Shown here: positions 33,206-42,095 of the stretch, one piece after another
Position numbering within the stretch: position 1 is the first letter of the stretch
Layout of the letters: every line of letters begins with the position of its first letter
The notes under the pieces: model-generated
Seen by the model: the letters and a program-made list of their open reading frames with translations, nothing else
Databases searched by the model: none
Told to the model about the DNA's origin: nothing
Assembly (NCBI GenBank): GCA_947457925.1
Contig: CANGYA010000011.1
Span: 1-44,068 of the forward strand
Source: Cytophagales bacterium
GTDB lineage: Bacteria; Bacteroidota; Bacteroidia; Cytophagales; Thermoflexibacteraceae
DNA: 44,068 bases
Direction: 5' to 3'
Position numbers and translations under genes: made by a program

Positions 33206-34918
33206 ATGTTTCATTTGCTTCTTTCTCGTAACTTTTCATTTTATTTATTATTCTTTGTCATGTCTTGCCAAACCCTCCCCAAACAACCTACAGACTCACA
33301 ACGTGGTACTTTAGCTGATAACGGTATGGTATCTTCTGCACACCCTCTTGCCTCCAACGTGGGCGTACAAATTTTACAAGCAGGAGGCAATGCCACAGAT
33401 GCTGCCGTTGCTACCTTCTTTGCTTTGGCGGTGGTGTACCCACGTGCAGGCAACATAGGCGGAGGCGGTTTTGCGGTGTGTCGTTGGGCAGATGGTAGCA
33501 CGAATACCTTAGATTTCAGAGAAACAGCCCCCAATGCAGCCCACAGAGATATGTATTTGGACGAAAACGGCGAGGTCATTCCACGAGCAAGTCTTGATGG
33601 TTACTTGGCGGTGGGTGTGCCTGCGGCGGTAGAGGGTATGTGGGAACTGCACAAAAAAAACGGAAAACTGTCTTGGCAAGCCGTCTTAGCTCCTGCCATA
33701 GAGTTAGCCCAAAATGGTTTTGAACTTACGGCTGCCGAAGCAGAGTATTTGAACAAATACAGAGAAGATTTTATTAAACAAAACAAAACTTTGCCTGCAC
33801 ATATCGTTAAGGCAACGATATGGCAGACAGGCGAAAAAATTTACCATAAAGATTTAGCCAAAACTCTCCAACGTATCAGCGAAAAAGGACGTGATGAGTT
33901 CTATAAAGGCGAAACAGCACAACTTTTATTAGCAGAAATAAAAGCTGGTGGTGGTATTATTACGGCAGAAGATTTGGCAAAGTATCATGCTATTTGGCGA
34001 AAACCCGTTATTGGCAACTACAAGAACTACAAAGTAATCACAATGCCACCGCCTTCGAGTGGCGGAATTGCTCTGTTGCAGCTCTTACACGCCACCGAAA
34101 AGTACCCTATTCGGAAGTGGGGACACAATACGGCACGTACCATGCACGCCATGATTGAGATAGAAAGACGAGTGTATGCAGACAGAGCTACGCATTTGGG
34201 CGACCCAGATTTTTACAATGTGCCACAAGAAATGTTGTTGAACAAAAATTATCTGAAAAAACGCATGGCAGATATTTTGCCCCATGAAAAAACACCTTCG
34301 GAAAAAATAAAAGAGGGCAAAGTAGAGAGGATAGAAAGTGTAGAAACTACGCACCTGTCTGTAGTGGACAAAGACCGAAACGCCATTGCCATTACTACCA
34401 CGCTTAACGGCAATTATGGCAGTAAAGTCATGGTAAACGGGGCTGGTTTTTTCTTGAACAACGAAATGGACGACTTCAGTATCAAAGTAGGACACCCTAA
34501 TCAGTTTGGTTTGGTGGGTGGAGAAGCCAACGCCATTATGCCCAACAAACGTATGCTAAGTTCTATGACCCCTACGATTTTGGAGCAAAACGGCAAATTA
34601 TTAATGGTGGTAGGTACTCCCGGAGGTTCTACGATTATCACGTCTAACTACCAAACTATTTTGAATGTGCTGGAACACCAAATGACCATGCAAGAGGCGG
34701 TAGATGCGAAGAAGTTTCACCACCAATGGCTACCCGACGAGGTGCTGTTAGAAGAAAATGGGTTTGATGACAAAGTAAAAGCCGAATTACAGCAATTAGG
34801 GCATCGATTAGAGCCTATCCCTGCACTGGGGCGTATGGACTGTATTTTGGTGCTACCCAACGGTAAATTAGAGGGTGGAGCAGATAAACGTGGGGACAAT
34901 ATGGCGGTGGGGTATTAA
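33206..34918 (+). CDS. ggt: Gamma-glutamyltransferase
   Basis: A 570-residue Ntn-hydrolase that cleaves the gamma-glutamyl bond of glutathione and related peptides in the periplasm. The N-terminus is a lipoprotein-like signal (LLFFVMSCQT, lipobox Cys). The large-subunit blocks GMVSSAHPLASNVGVQILQA and GGGGFAV and the small-subunit start TTHLSVVDKDRNAIAITTTL are typical. Thr381, first residue of TTHLSVVD, should be the autocatalytic cleavage site and nucleophile. MLSSMTPTI and VVGTPGGSTIITSNYQTI complete the active site. The C-terminal GGADKRGDNMAVGY is family-like. The length is normal and the gene is intact. Confidence 0.96.
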   Translation: MFHLLLSRNFSFYLLFFVMSCQTLPKQPTDSQRGTLADNGMVSSAHPLASNVGVQILQAGGNATDAAVATFFALAVVYPRAGNIGGGGFAVCRWADGSTNTLDFRETAPNAAHRDMYLDENGEVIPRASLDGYLAVGVPAAVEGMWELHKKNGKLSWQAVLAPAIELAQNGFELTAAEAEYLNKYREDFIKQNKTLPAHIVKATIWQTGEKIYHKDLAKTLQRISEKGRDEFYKGETAQLLLAEIKAGGGIITAEDLAKYHAIWRKPVIGNYKNYKVITMPPPSSGGIALLQLLHATEKYPIRKWGHNTARTMHAMIEIERRVYADRATHLGDPDFYNVPQEMLLNKNYLKKRMADILPHEKTPSEKIKEGKVERIESVETTHLSVVDKDRNAIAITTTLNGNYGSKVMVNGAGFFLNNEMDDFSIKVGHPNQFGLVGGEANAIMPNKRMLSSMTPTILEQNGKLLMVVGTPGGSTIITSNYQTILNVLEHQMTMQEAVDAKKFHHQWLPDEVLLEENGFDDKVKAELQQLGHRLEPIPALGRMDCILVLPNGKLEGGADKRGDNMAVGY

Positions 34919-35200
34919 AGTTTTTTGGATACACCCCTTTGTGTGGAGAGTTAGCCTTCTGCCGTCCTCTCCGCACAATGCAGACTAAGAACAACAATGT
35001 ACCAATAAAGCCAACAACAACCAATTACTATATTTTTTCATGGGCTAAAACCTAAAAATGAATGACAAAGCTATGAATGAAAATCAAAAAGAAAAGTTAG
35101 TCAGCTTACTGTTTTTGCCACAGAGGATTTACAAGTAAATTATTGTAAATCACACTTAAAAAAGCTAAATTGAATAGAGTACATCAAACCATGATTTTTT
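34919..35200. other. Intergenic region without recognised gene
   Basis: This 282-bp region separates ggt and the TPR-CHAT gene. I found no convincing promoter box, hairpin or reading frame. It should contain the promoter of the TPR-CHAT gene. Confidence 0.35.
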
Positions 35201-36970
35201 ATGCAACGCATGATTCATTTTTGTATATTTTTTTTCTTGGCAATTCCTCTTTTTGCTCAAAAAAATAAAAGCCACGCACTACACTTTTTCATTACTAAAA
35301 TAGAAGGACAACGCAATGATTCGGTGTACCTCAATATTCCCTACGGTTGGTATGCAGGCATCAATATTGGGCAGCAAGGCACTATTTTGGCGAGGTATAA
35401 CAGCGAAAAACCCGACAGAAACAGCACTTTAGCCCACTGCCGAGTAGAAAGTAGGAATGATGTTTCTACTTGGTTATATGCCAAAGAAAAAGATGCGAAT
35501 ACACCTGTGGAAATTGGAGATTTAGTAGCTTTATCCGTAGAATTGCCTGATAAACAACGCAGTATATTTTTTGAGTTGGCTGCACTTAGTATTTTTTTAA
35601 AGGATAACTATGAGTTTAAAGATTTCTATGACATAGAAACGACCCTTGATTTAAACAATAATTTTACGAACAAACCAACGGCAGAGTACAAAAGTCATGA
35701 GGATTATCAAAACAAATTATTGGCTAAACTACTGAAAGACATTCATCAAGTTTCGGCAGATATGCGAAGCCAAATGGAAACCCCAATAGTGGACAAAGGG
35801 AAATTTAAGGGGCAAAATCTTTTTGATTTGATGGACAAAGCTACTACCACCGATTTGATGAGTTTTTTGCGGTTTGTGCGTGCTTATCCGTACAAATACA
35901 TGGGCAATAGTTGGCGAATTTCAGAAACTTTTGCGACTTGGTTGTTCAATAGTTCGCCATTGGCTACGGAAGAAGTGCTGGAGGCTTTTTTGAAGGCGAA
36001 AGGTACGCAGGCTTTTGAGGCTACGCTCAAAAAGTATGAAACGGATTTGGACGATGATTTTTTTGATAAATTGATTAGTTTAACAGAAACGGCTATTAAA
36101 AATGAAAATTGGGCAAATGCTCAACAAACTCTTAATTTGGGGTTAAATATAGCCACTGCCTTGAAAATCAATGATGTAGTAGGGCAGTTTTATGCCAAAA
36201 ATGCCGAACTCAAAGCAGCACAAGGACAACGCACCGAAGAATTAGCCTTGTACCAAAAAGCCAAAACTGCCTACCAACAAAGTGGTTCGGAGGGTGCGTA
36301 TTTGGTATTTTTGAATGACTTTGCGGATAAGCTCAATGACTATGACCTCTACGCAGAAACGCAAGTTGTAGCCGAAGAAGGGCTGCAATTAGTAGAAAAA
36401 TTATTGTTGAATGTTACAGAAAAAACCAAAACACAACAAGTTTTAAAAGGCGTTAAAGGCTTGTTATTCAGGCATTTAGGACTTTCGTACCTGTACCGCA
36501 GCAACTACGAAACCGCCAAAACACAACTACACCAATCTCTACAAGTTTTTGAGGGCTTGGACAGCACCAATACCAGCAACGCCTCACGCAAAGCCACAAC
36601 ATTGTATTATTTGGGCTATACGTATTACCGTAATGCTTTGTATCAACAATCTGCGGAATACTACCACAAAGCAGCAAATGTGTATCATAGTTTAGAATAT
36701 ACGGCAAATGTAGCTCAGTGTTCAACTCTTGAAGGGCAGTCGTTAGGAGAGTTGGGTAAATTTGCAGAGGCAGAAGAACTTATTAAATTAGCTATATTAT
36801 TAGCAGATAGAGAGGCAAAAAGCCCTTCACAAGTTGCCTTTGGGTTTAACAAATTAGCAACTTTATACAAAAAAAATGGTTTCCCAGCAAAAGCAATCAA
36901 AGCCTACGAATTTGCAGCAAAAACTTATACCACTGAAAATAAAATTGGCAGAGTTGGCAACGACCTATAA
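35201..36970 (+). CDS. N-terminal part of a secreted TPR-CHAT protein (frame-shifted)
   Basis: A reading frame of 589 residues that opens with a signal peptide (MIHFCIFFFLAIPLFAQ). An N-terminal beta-rich or mixed domain follows, then, from about residue 290, TPR-like helical repeats (TKTQQVLKGVKGLLFRHLGL, YLYRSNYETAKTQLHQSLQV, YLGYTYYRNALYQQSAEYYH). The last complete repeat, KKNGFPAKAIKAYEFAAKTY, runs into the frame break near 36941-36944. The remaining eight codons (IGRVGNDL) and stop are out-of-frame. Skipping one A in that AAAA run joins it to the downstream frame to give a continuous protein of about 1569 residues. It is presumably periplasmic or secreted. Confidence 0.85.
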   Translation: MQRMIHFCIFFFLAIPLFAQKNKSHALHFFITKIEGQRNDSVYLNIPYGWYAGINIGQQGTILARYNSEKPDRNSTLAHCRVESRNDVSTWLYAKEKDANTPVEIGDLVALSVELPDKQRSIFFELAALSIFLKDNYEFKDFYDIETTLDLNNNFTNKPTAEYKSHEDYQNKLLAKLLKDIHQVSADMRSQMETPIVDKGKFKGQNLFDLMDKATTTDLMSFLRFVRAYPYKYMGNSWRISETFATWLFNSSPLATEEVLEAFLKAKGTQAFEATLKKYETDLDDDFFDKLISLTETAIKNENWANAQQTLNLGLNIATALKINDVVGQFYAKNAELKAAQGQRTEELALYQKAKTAYQQSGSEGAYLVFLNDFADKLNDYDLYAETQVVAEEGLQLVEKLLLNVTEKTKTQQVLKGVKGLLFRHLGLSYLYRSNYETAKTQLHQSLQVFEGLDSTNTSNASRKATTLYYLGYTYYRNALYQQSAEYYHKAANVYHSLEYTANVAQCSTLEGQSLGELGKFAEAEELIKLAILLADREAKSPSQVAFGFNKLATLYKKNGFPAKAIKAYEFAAKTYTTENKIGRVGNDL

Positions 36971-39911
36971 CGATATTGCGAAGTTGTACCAAGACTTGAA
37001 AGACTATCAAAAAGCCATTGAATTTTTGGAGAAAACCCTGCAAATTCGTTTGCAGTTGAACAAGCAAACGGACATTGCAGAAAGTTACAAGAACTTGGCA
37101 AGCATTTATTATGACCTCAAAAACTACGCACAAGCCAAGATTTATTACCAAAAAAACTATGATTTGTGCCATAAAATAGGCGATAAATCTGAACAAGTGT
37201 ATGCTTTAGCCAATTTGGGCAATATTGCGTATTTCAATGATAATGATTTTGTGAAGGCAGAAAATTCATTTCTGCAAGCCATTACCTTAGCTCAACAAAT
37301 CAATGACAATAGTATTTTGGCGTGGTGTTACCGCCGAATTTCGGAGTTATACTTACAAACGGGCAGAGCCGAAAAAGCCAATTTGTACGGCACAAAGGCA
37401 ATAGAAACCGCCAACAAATTAGAGGACAAAACAGAACAAATGAGTGCCTTGCTGCATTTGGCGTATTTGAGTACGTCTAAGGGCAATTTTACAGCTACCC
37501 AAAACTATTACAAAGAGGTGCTAACAATAGCAGAACAACAACAAAACACTATTTTTCAGGCTTCGGCACATGGTGGTTTGGCTTGGTTAAATTTGGTAAG
37601 AGGCGAATTTGAAAATGCACAAAAAGAATTTGATGTTACAGTTGATTTGTATAAAGCCAATAAAAATGACTGGGGCATTGCGAATACGTATTTAGATTTG
37701 GCAAACCTCAAAACAAGTCAAGGCGACTATGAACAGTCTAAGGCGTACATTCACAAAGCCGATAGTTTATACACTACCCTTAACTCTACCTACCAGTTGG
37801 CAAATGTGGCATTGGTCTTGGGAAGGTTACAATATTTTGAGGGAAAAGACTCAATGGCGTTGGTAGCTTTTGAGAAAAGTACAAAAATATTGAAACAGCT
37901 AAAAATAGAAGATGAAAATTTGTGCGTGGCTATTTTGAATGCTGCCGAATGTCAGTTGAACCTAAAAAAATATGCCTTAGCCGATAAAAATATGCAAGAA
38001 GGCTTGGCAATAGCCCAAAAAATGGGCATTGTGCGTATGCAAGCAAGTGCGAATACGTTAAAAGGTAAAATTTTATTGGCACAAAAAAAATACGAAGAAG
38101 CTAAAAAGTATTTTCAGTTGTCCTTAGCTGTGTGCAAAAAATTGAACATGAAAGCCAGCATAGCCCAACAAACGGCGTATTTAGGAGAGGCTTTTATGCA
38201 AAACAAAGAACCCGAAAAAGCTGCGGAGTTTTTGGCACAAGCTATTGAGCAACAAAAGCAGTTAGGCGTGTTCTATGACCTTTGGGAAAGTCTGTATTGG
38301 CAGGGAGTTTATTATAGACAAAAAGGAGATACTGAAAAAACTAAAATTGTACTGAAAGAAGCCGTAGAGATTATAGAAAAGTTGCGAAACAAAGTTACAG
38401 GTGGCGAAGAAGCCCGAAAACTGTTTGGCAATTCGGAAAAGAAAAGTCGTGTATATGAGGCATTGGTGGCGGTGCTATTGGAAAGGGGCGAAGTAGAAGA
38501 AGCCTTTGACTATGTGCAGCGAAATAATGCAGATGATTTGAAGAAAAAATATAAAGATTTGAATGTACGTTTCAGGGGAGAAAAGAAAGAGGCAATAGAA
38601 AAGGAACGGAGTTTGAAGGCAAAAATTGAAAATATAGAGGAGCAAATAGCCAAAGAACAGCAAAGTAGCACGACACAAAACCAAGAAAAAATAGCAGCTT
38701 TTCAGCAGATTAAGACCATTGCAGAAACGGAGTATAACAACTTTGTGAACTTTAAAATCAACAAAATGAAGGACTTACAACAGTATTTTACGACTACGGT
38801 AAGACCTATTGAGTTGAGAAAAAGTAAGGAGTTGATACCCGATGACATGGCGTTGGTGTCGTATTTGACAGGTACAGAAAAATTGTATATTTTCGTTACG
38901 ACCAAAGAATTTGCTATAGGCAAAGAGGTGAATGTAAGTGCAGAAGAATTGAAGAAATTGGTGAATACACTGAACAACCAGATTATTTACAAGGCGGGCA
39001 AAGTGAAACCTTTGAGTTTAGAAAACAGTGATGCCAAAAGAGTAGCACCGCCCACAACTGCCCCCAAACAAACAGATGCCTTTCTGAAAACCTGCGAACA
39101 GTTGTATTTGCACCTGATAGCCCCTATTCATGCGGAGATTAGCAGCAAAAAGAAATTGGCGATAATGCCTGCGGGAAGGCTGTATTATTTGCCGTTTCAG
39201 GTTATTGGCAAGACGTTGGGTAATGGAGAATTTAGTCCTTTGATAGAACAACATACGATTTTTTATGCCAATTCTTTGGAAATGCTACACCGCCCAGACA
39301 GAACAGACGTGAAAAATATGCACATTTTGGCGTTTGGCAACCCAGACGGTTCTTTGCCTGCGGCGGAAAACGAAGTGCAGCAGATTAAGGGCATTTTCCC
39401 GAACACAACCACGTATTTCCGCAAAGAGGCTACGGAAGATAAAGCCAAAGACGACCACGAAAATTTTAATGTCATGCACTTTGCTACACATGGCAACCTT
39501 GATTATCAGGATTTTAGCCAGTCGTATTTGACAATGGCAGAAAACCCCAGCAAAAACGAAGACGGACAACTGACCTTAGAGGAATTGCTGTCGTTGGATT
39601 TGATGAAACATTTTAATTTGGTGGTGCTGTCTGCGTGCAAAACGGCTGTAGCCGACAAAGATACGGAAAGTAGCCCTGTAAGCCCTGCGAGTAGCTTTTT
39701 GCAACAAGGTGTACGGGCTGTAGTGGCGAGTTTGTGGGCGGTAAATGACGTTTCTACGTCTTATTTCAGCACTACGTTTTATGAAAACCTGAAAAACAAC
39801 ATGGAATTAGCCGAAGCCCTGCGACAAGCCCAAGTGCGGACTTCGCAACAAAAGGGTTATGCTCACCCGTTTTTTTGGAGTCCGTTTATTTTGTTGGGGG
39901 ATTGGAAGTAA
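36876..39911 (+). CDS. C-terminal part of the TPR-CHAT protein (caspase-like protease)
   Basis: The frame holds 1011 codons from the ATG at 36876, but the first 23 or so are out-of-frame with the upstream TPR array. True homology starts around 36945 (LAELATTYNDIAKLYQDLKD). At least eight TPR units follow, then a coiled-coil stretch (EKKEAIEKERSLKAKIENIE) and a C-terminal CHAT domain. The CHAT catalytic pair is His872 in MHFATHG and Cys921 in LSACKTA, near ASLWAVNDVSTSYF and FFWSPFILLGDWK. CHAT domains are caspase-like cysteine proteases. The signal peptide on the upstream frame indicates an exported protease rather than an intracellular CRISPR-associated one. Residue numbers here refer to this frame. 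Confidence 0.85.
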   Translation: MVSQQKQSKPTNLQQKLIPLKIKLAELATTYNDIAKLYQDLKDYQKAIEFLEKTLQIRLQLNKQTDIAESYKNLASIYYDLKNYAQAKIYYQKNYDLCHKIGDKSEQVYALANLGNIAYFNDNDFVKAENSFLQAITLAQQINDNSILAWCYRRISELYLQTGRAEKANLYGTKAIETANKLEDKTEQMSALLHLAYLSTSKGNFTATQNYYKEVLTIAEQQQNTIFQASAHGGLAWLNLVRGEFENAQKEFDVTVDLYKANKNDWGIANTYLDLANLKTSQGDYEQSKAYIHKADSLYTTLNSTYQLANVALVLGRLQYFEGKDSMALVAFEKSTKILKQLKIEDENLCVAILNAAECQLNLKKYALADKNMQEGLAIAQKMGIVRMQASANTLKGKILLAQKKYEEAKKYFQLSLAVCKKLNMKASIAQQTAYLGEAFMQNKEPEKAAEFLAQAIEQQKQLGVFYDLWESLYWQGVYYRQKGDTEKTKIVLKEAVEIIEKLRNKVTGGEEARKLFGNSEKKSRVYEALVAVLLERGEVEEAFDYVQRNNADDLKKKYKDLNVRFRGEKKEAIEKERSLKAKIENIEEQIAKEQQSSTTQNQEKIAAFQQIKTIAETEYNNFVNFKINKMKDLQQYFTTTVRPIELRKSKELIPDDMALVSYLTGTEKLYIFVTTKEFAIGKEVNVSAEELKKLVNTLNNQIIYKAGKVKPLSLENSDAKRVAPPTTAPKQTDAFLKTCEQLYLHLIAPIHAEISSKKKLAIMPAGRLYYLPFQVIGKTLGNGEFSPLIEQHTIFYANSLEMLHRPDRTDVKNMHILAFGNPDGSLPAAENEVQQIKGIFPNTTTYFRKEATEDKAKDDHENFNVMHFATHGNLDYQDFSQSYLTMAENPSKNEDGQLTLEELLSLDLMKHFNLVVLSACKTAVADKDTESSPVSPASSFLQQGVRAVVASLWAVNDVSTSYFSTTFYENLKNNMELAEALRQAQVRTSQQKGYAHPFFWSPFILLGDWK

Positions 39912-39971
39912 AAAACAATGTTTTTTTTCTTTTGAAAGGTTTTGTTTGTACTGTTAATAACTATCAAATAA

Positions 39972-40002
39972 TTTGCTTTTTTAAAAGTAGCATTTATATT
40001 TG
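39972..40002 (+). promoter_or_regulatory. Consensus Bacteroidota promoter of the RloA-like gene
   Basis: TTTG (39972-39975), a 19-base spacer and TATATTTG (39995-40002) match the -33/-7 consensus TTTG-N19-TAnnTTTG. This is the best promoter seen in the window. Transcription should start around 40008, about 25 bases before the ATG at 40034, at the centre of the palindrome described separately. Confidence 0.8.
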
Positions 40003-40033
40003 TGAATATTTCACAAATATAAATGCTACTTTT
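39983..40033. promoter_or_regulatory. Perfect 51-bp palindrome abutting the RloA-like start codon
   Basis: Arms 39983-40006 and 40010-40033 (24 bases each, AAAAGTAGCATTTATATTTG followed by TGAA and its complement) are perfect, with spacer TAT. The right arm ends exactly one base before ATG 40034. Each arm carries TATATTTG, so the -7 box exists symmetrically on both strands. A repressor binding the dyad could shut off the promoter. If transcribed through from the CHAT gene it would also fold as a hairpin and could terminate that transcript. Confidence 0.75.
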
Positions 40034-41356
40034 ATGTTTATTCAGTTTAGCGTTGCTAATTTCCGTTCCTTCAAAACTATGCAAACTTTAAGTATGCAAG
40101 CTGCTACTATTCGTTCAAAACAGCCTCAACTTGATGAAAACAGTGTTTTTGAAGTATCGCCTAAACTTCAACTTTTAACTACGAAAGCTATTTATGGAGC
40201 TAATGCAAGTGGAAAAAGCAATATCATAAAGGCATTGTTAGCTTTTATGTGGTCTATTAAACAGTCTGTAAGTATGCAAGATATTTTAAATCAATTAATT
40301 AAAAAATATGAATTAAGTACAGAAAATGATAATGAACCTACTTTTTTTCAATTAATTTTTACAGTAAAAAATAAAGAAAATAAGGATATTGTATATCGTT
40401 ATGGTTTTGAAGTCAAAGACAATGAAATCTTTACTGAATGGTTATTTGGCACACCCAAAAGGGTAGAAGTACCTTATTTTGTGCGTGAAGGCATGACAGT
40501 AACAGTGAATGAAAGGGTTTTTAAAGGGGCTAAAAAATTTGAAAATCTTAGTAAAAAAGGAGATAATGAAATTTTCAGAAATAACTCTTTATTTTTAAGT
40601 GCTACTGCTGCTATGGGAGTAACTGAAGCAAAAAATATTATAGATGTCATTGATAATCTTAGTATTCTTTCTGGTTTAGAAGACCACCAATTAAGACAAT
40701 TTATTAGTCAAAAATTTAAGGAAAGCAATGTGAGTACACAAAAAGAGATTTTACAATTTTTAAAATCTGCGGATTTGTGCATGGAAGCTATTTTTGTAAA
40801 AGACAATAACCAAGATGATTTTTTCAAAAACTTACCTAATGAGTTGAAAGAATTAGCCAAAAAAGGAGAAATTAAACCAACTCCTTTTTTTTATTCTACA
40901 CGCAGTAAGTATAATAGTGAAAATGAAAAAGTTGGAGAAGTTACCCAAAATATTGATGAGTGGGAGTCTGAAGGTACAAAAAAAATGCTTGATTTAAGTC
41001 TTTTATTACTTAGGACATTGGAGGAAGGACGAACTTTATTTATCGATGAGTTTGATGCACGTCTGCATCCTTTATTGACTAAAAAAATTGTGAGTTTGTT
41101 CAATTCAAAACTTACTAATCCTCATCATGCCCAACTTATTTTTGTAACGCATGATACAAGTCTGATGAAACCAAGTTTTTTAAGGCGTGACCAAATCTGT
41201 TTTGTAGAAAAAGATAAATTTGGTAGTTCTACACTCAAAACTTTAGTTGAATTTAAAGGCACTCGCAATGATGATTCTTATGAAAAAGAATATTTGAGAG
41301 GGGCTTATGGTGCTGTACCTTTTTTGAATAATTTTGAGAATGGATTTTTAAAATAG
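40034..41356 (+). CDS. RloA-like AAA ATPase of a two-gene ATPase-TOPRIM module
   Basis: A 440-residue ATPase starting MFIQFSVANFRSFKTMQ, the typical N-terminus of the AAA_15/RloA group. Walker A is GANASGKSN (55-63), Walker B is LFIDEFDARLHP and the H-loop is IFVTHDTSLM. The central part is a helical insert that looks like an OLD-type coiled-coil arm. It is followed 6 bases later by an RloB-like gene. RloAB pairs occur in restriction-linked and defence islands; a defence role is inference from the family. I chose the ATG at 40034. The in-frame ATG at 39875 would translate 53 residues of non-homologous sequence across the promoter palindrome. Confidence 0.87.
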   Translation: MFIQFSVANFRSFKTMQTLSMQAATIRSKQPQLDENSVFEVSPKLQLLTTKAIYGANASGKSNIIKALLAFMWSIKQSVSMQDILNQLIKKYELSTENDNEPTFFQLIFTVKNKENKDIVYRYGFEVKDNEIFTEWLFGTPKRVEVPYFVREGMTVTVNERVFKGAKKFENLSKKGDNEIFRNNSLFLSATAAMGVTEAKNIIDVIDNLSILSGLEDHQLRQFISQKFKESNVSTQKEILQFLKSADLCMEAIFVKDNNQDDFFKNLPNELKELAKKGEIKPTPFFYSTRSKYNSENEKVGEVTQNIDEWESEGTKKMLDLSLLLLRTLEEGRTLFIDEFDARLHPLLTKKIVSLFNSKLTNPHHAQLIFVTHDTSLMKPSFLRRDQICFVEKDKFGSSTLKTLVEFKGTRNDDSYEKEYLRGAYGAVPFLNNFENGFLK

Positions 41357-41362
41357 CCTTGC

Positions 41363-42043
41363 ATGACCTACATCAAACCAACAGATAAAAATAAAGCATG
41401 GGCAAAAGTAATTCTTAAAAAGAAGCCCTATAAAAATAATACTATTGAGAAGGCTAAATCTTTTTTAATTGTTTGCGAAGGAGAAACGGAAGAGTATTAT
41501 TTTAAATCTTTCCCTATTGTAACAGCAACAATAAAGGCGGTGGGGATAGGTATGTCTAATTTAGAATTAGTTGAATATGCAGAAAATTTAAGTAACTTAG
41601 ACGAGTACAAAGATTATGAAATTTGGTGTGTATTTGATTTTGATACAAACCCCAACATAGAAAACCAAAAACAAGATTACAATTTTGCTATTGAATATGC
41701 TGTAAAACAAGGTTTTAAAGTGGCTTATTCAAATGATGCTTTTGAACTTTGGTATGTTTTACACTACAAAGACATTGTAAGTGGTGAACTGCATCGTGAT
41801 GTTTATTTTGATTTTTTGGGCGAAAAATGGGATATAAATTACCGTAAAAATGGAAAAACTATTGAGTTTGCAAAGAAAGTATATGAAAAATTAGAAAATG
41901 ATACAGAAGCAAGTCAATCAGAAGCTATAAAAAGGGCTAAAAGATTATTTGAAAGTCAAAAAAATAAGCCTTATTCAGAACAAAACCCTTGTACTACGAT
42001 TTTTGAGTTGATAGAAGAATTAAATAAATACCTTAAAAAATAA
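41363..42043 (+). CDS. RloB-like TOPRIM protein
   Basis: A 226-residue protein with the RloB pattern: SFLIVCEGETEEYYFKSF (Glu39 and neighbours), EIWCVFDFDTN (Asp92, Asp94) and AYSNDAFELWYVLHY. The first two blocks form a TOPRIM-like acidic centre and the third is diagnostic of RloB. The basic N-terminus (KNKAWAKVILKKKPYKNN) may contact nucleic acid. It is encoded 6 bases after the RloA-like ATPase gene, so the two act together. The family is thought to be a nuclease or effector released or controlled by its ATPase. The target is not known. Confidence 0.87.
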   Translation: MTYIKPTDKNKAWAKVILKKKPYKNNTIEKAKSFLIVCEGETEEYYFKSFPIVTATIKAVGIGMSNLELVEYAENLSNLDEYKDYEIWCVFDFDTNPNIENQKQDYNFAIEYAVKQGFKVAYSNDAFELWYVLHYKDIVSGELHRDVYFDFLGEKWDINYRKNGKTIEFAKKVYEKLENDTEASQSEAIKRAKRLFESQKNKPYSEQNPCTTIFELIEELNKYLKK

Positions 42044-42095
42044 TTTTAAAAATTTTCAAAAAATTATTTAGCTATTAGCTTGTAAGCCTTTTCAG

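Noticed and set aside
36869-36876. The A8 run as the frame-change site
   Set aside because: The upstream frame continues TPR-like sequence (KKNGFPAKAIKAYEFAAKTY) beyond this run, so the break must lie later, at about 36941-36944.
35201-39911. TPR-CHAT protein as a CRISPR-linked Craspase (Cas7-11 partner)
   Set aside because: It has a signal peptide, and no Cas gene or CRISPR array is in the window. The length and repeat organisation fit the common secreted TPR-CHAT proteins of Bacteroidota.
39875-40033. Extended N-terminus of the RloA-like ATPase from the ATG at 39875
   Set aside because: The 53 added residues are translated from the promoter and palindrome and the CHAT gene end, while the family begins at MFIQFSVANFRSF.
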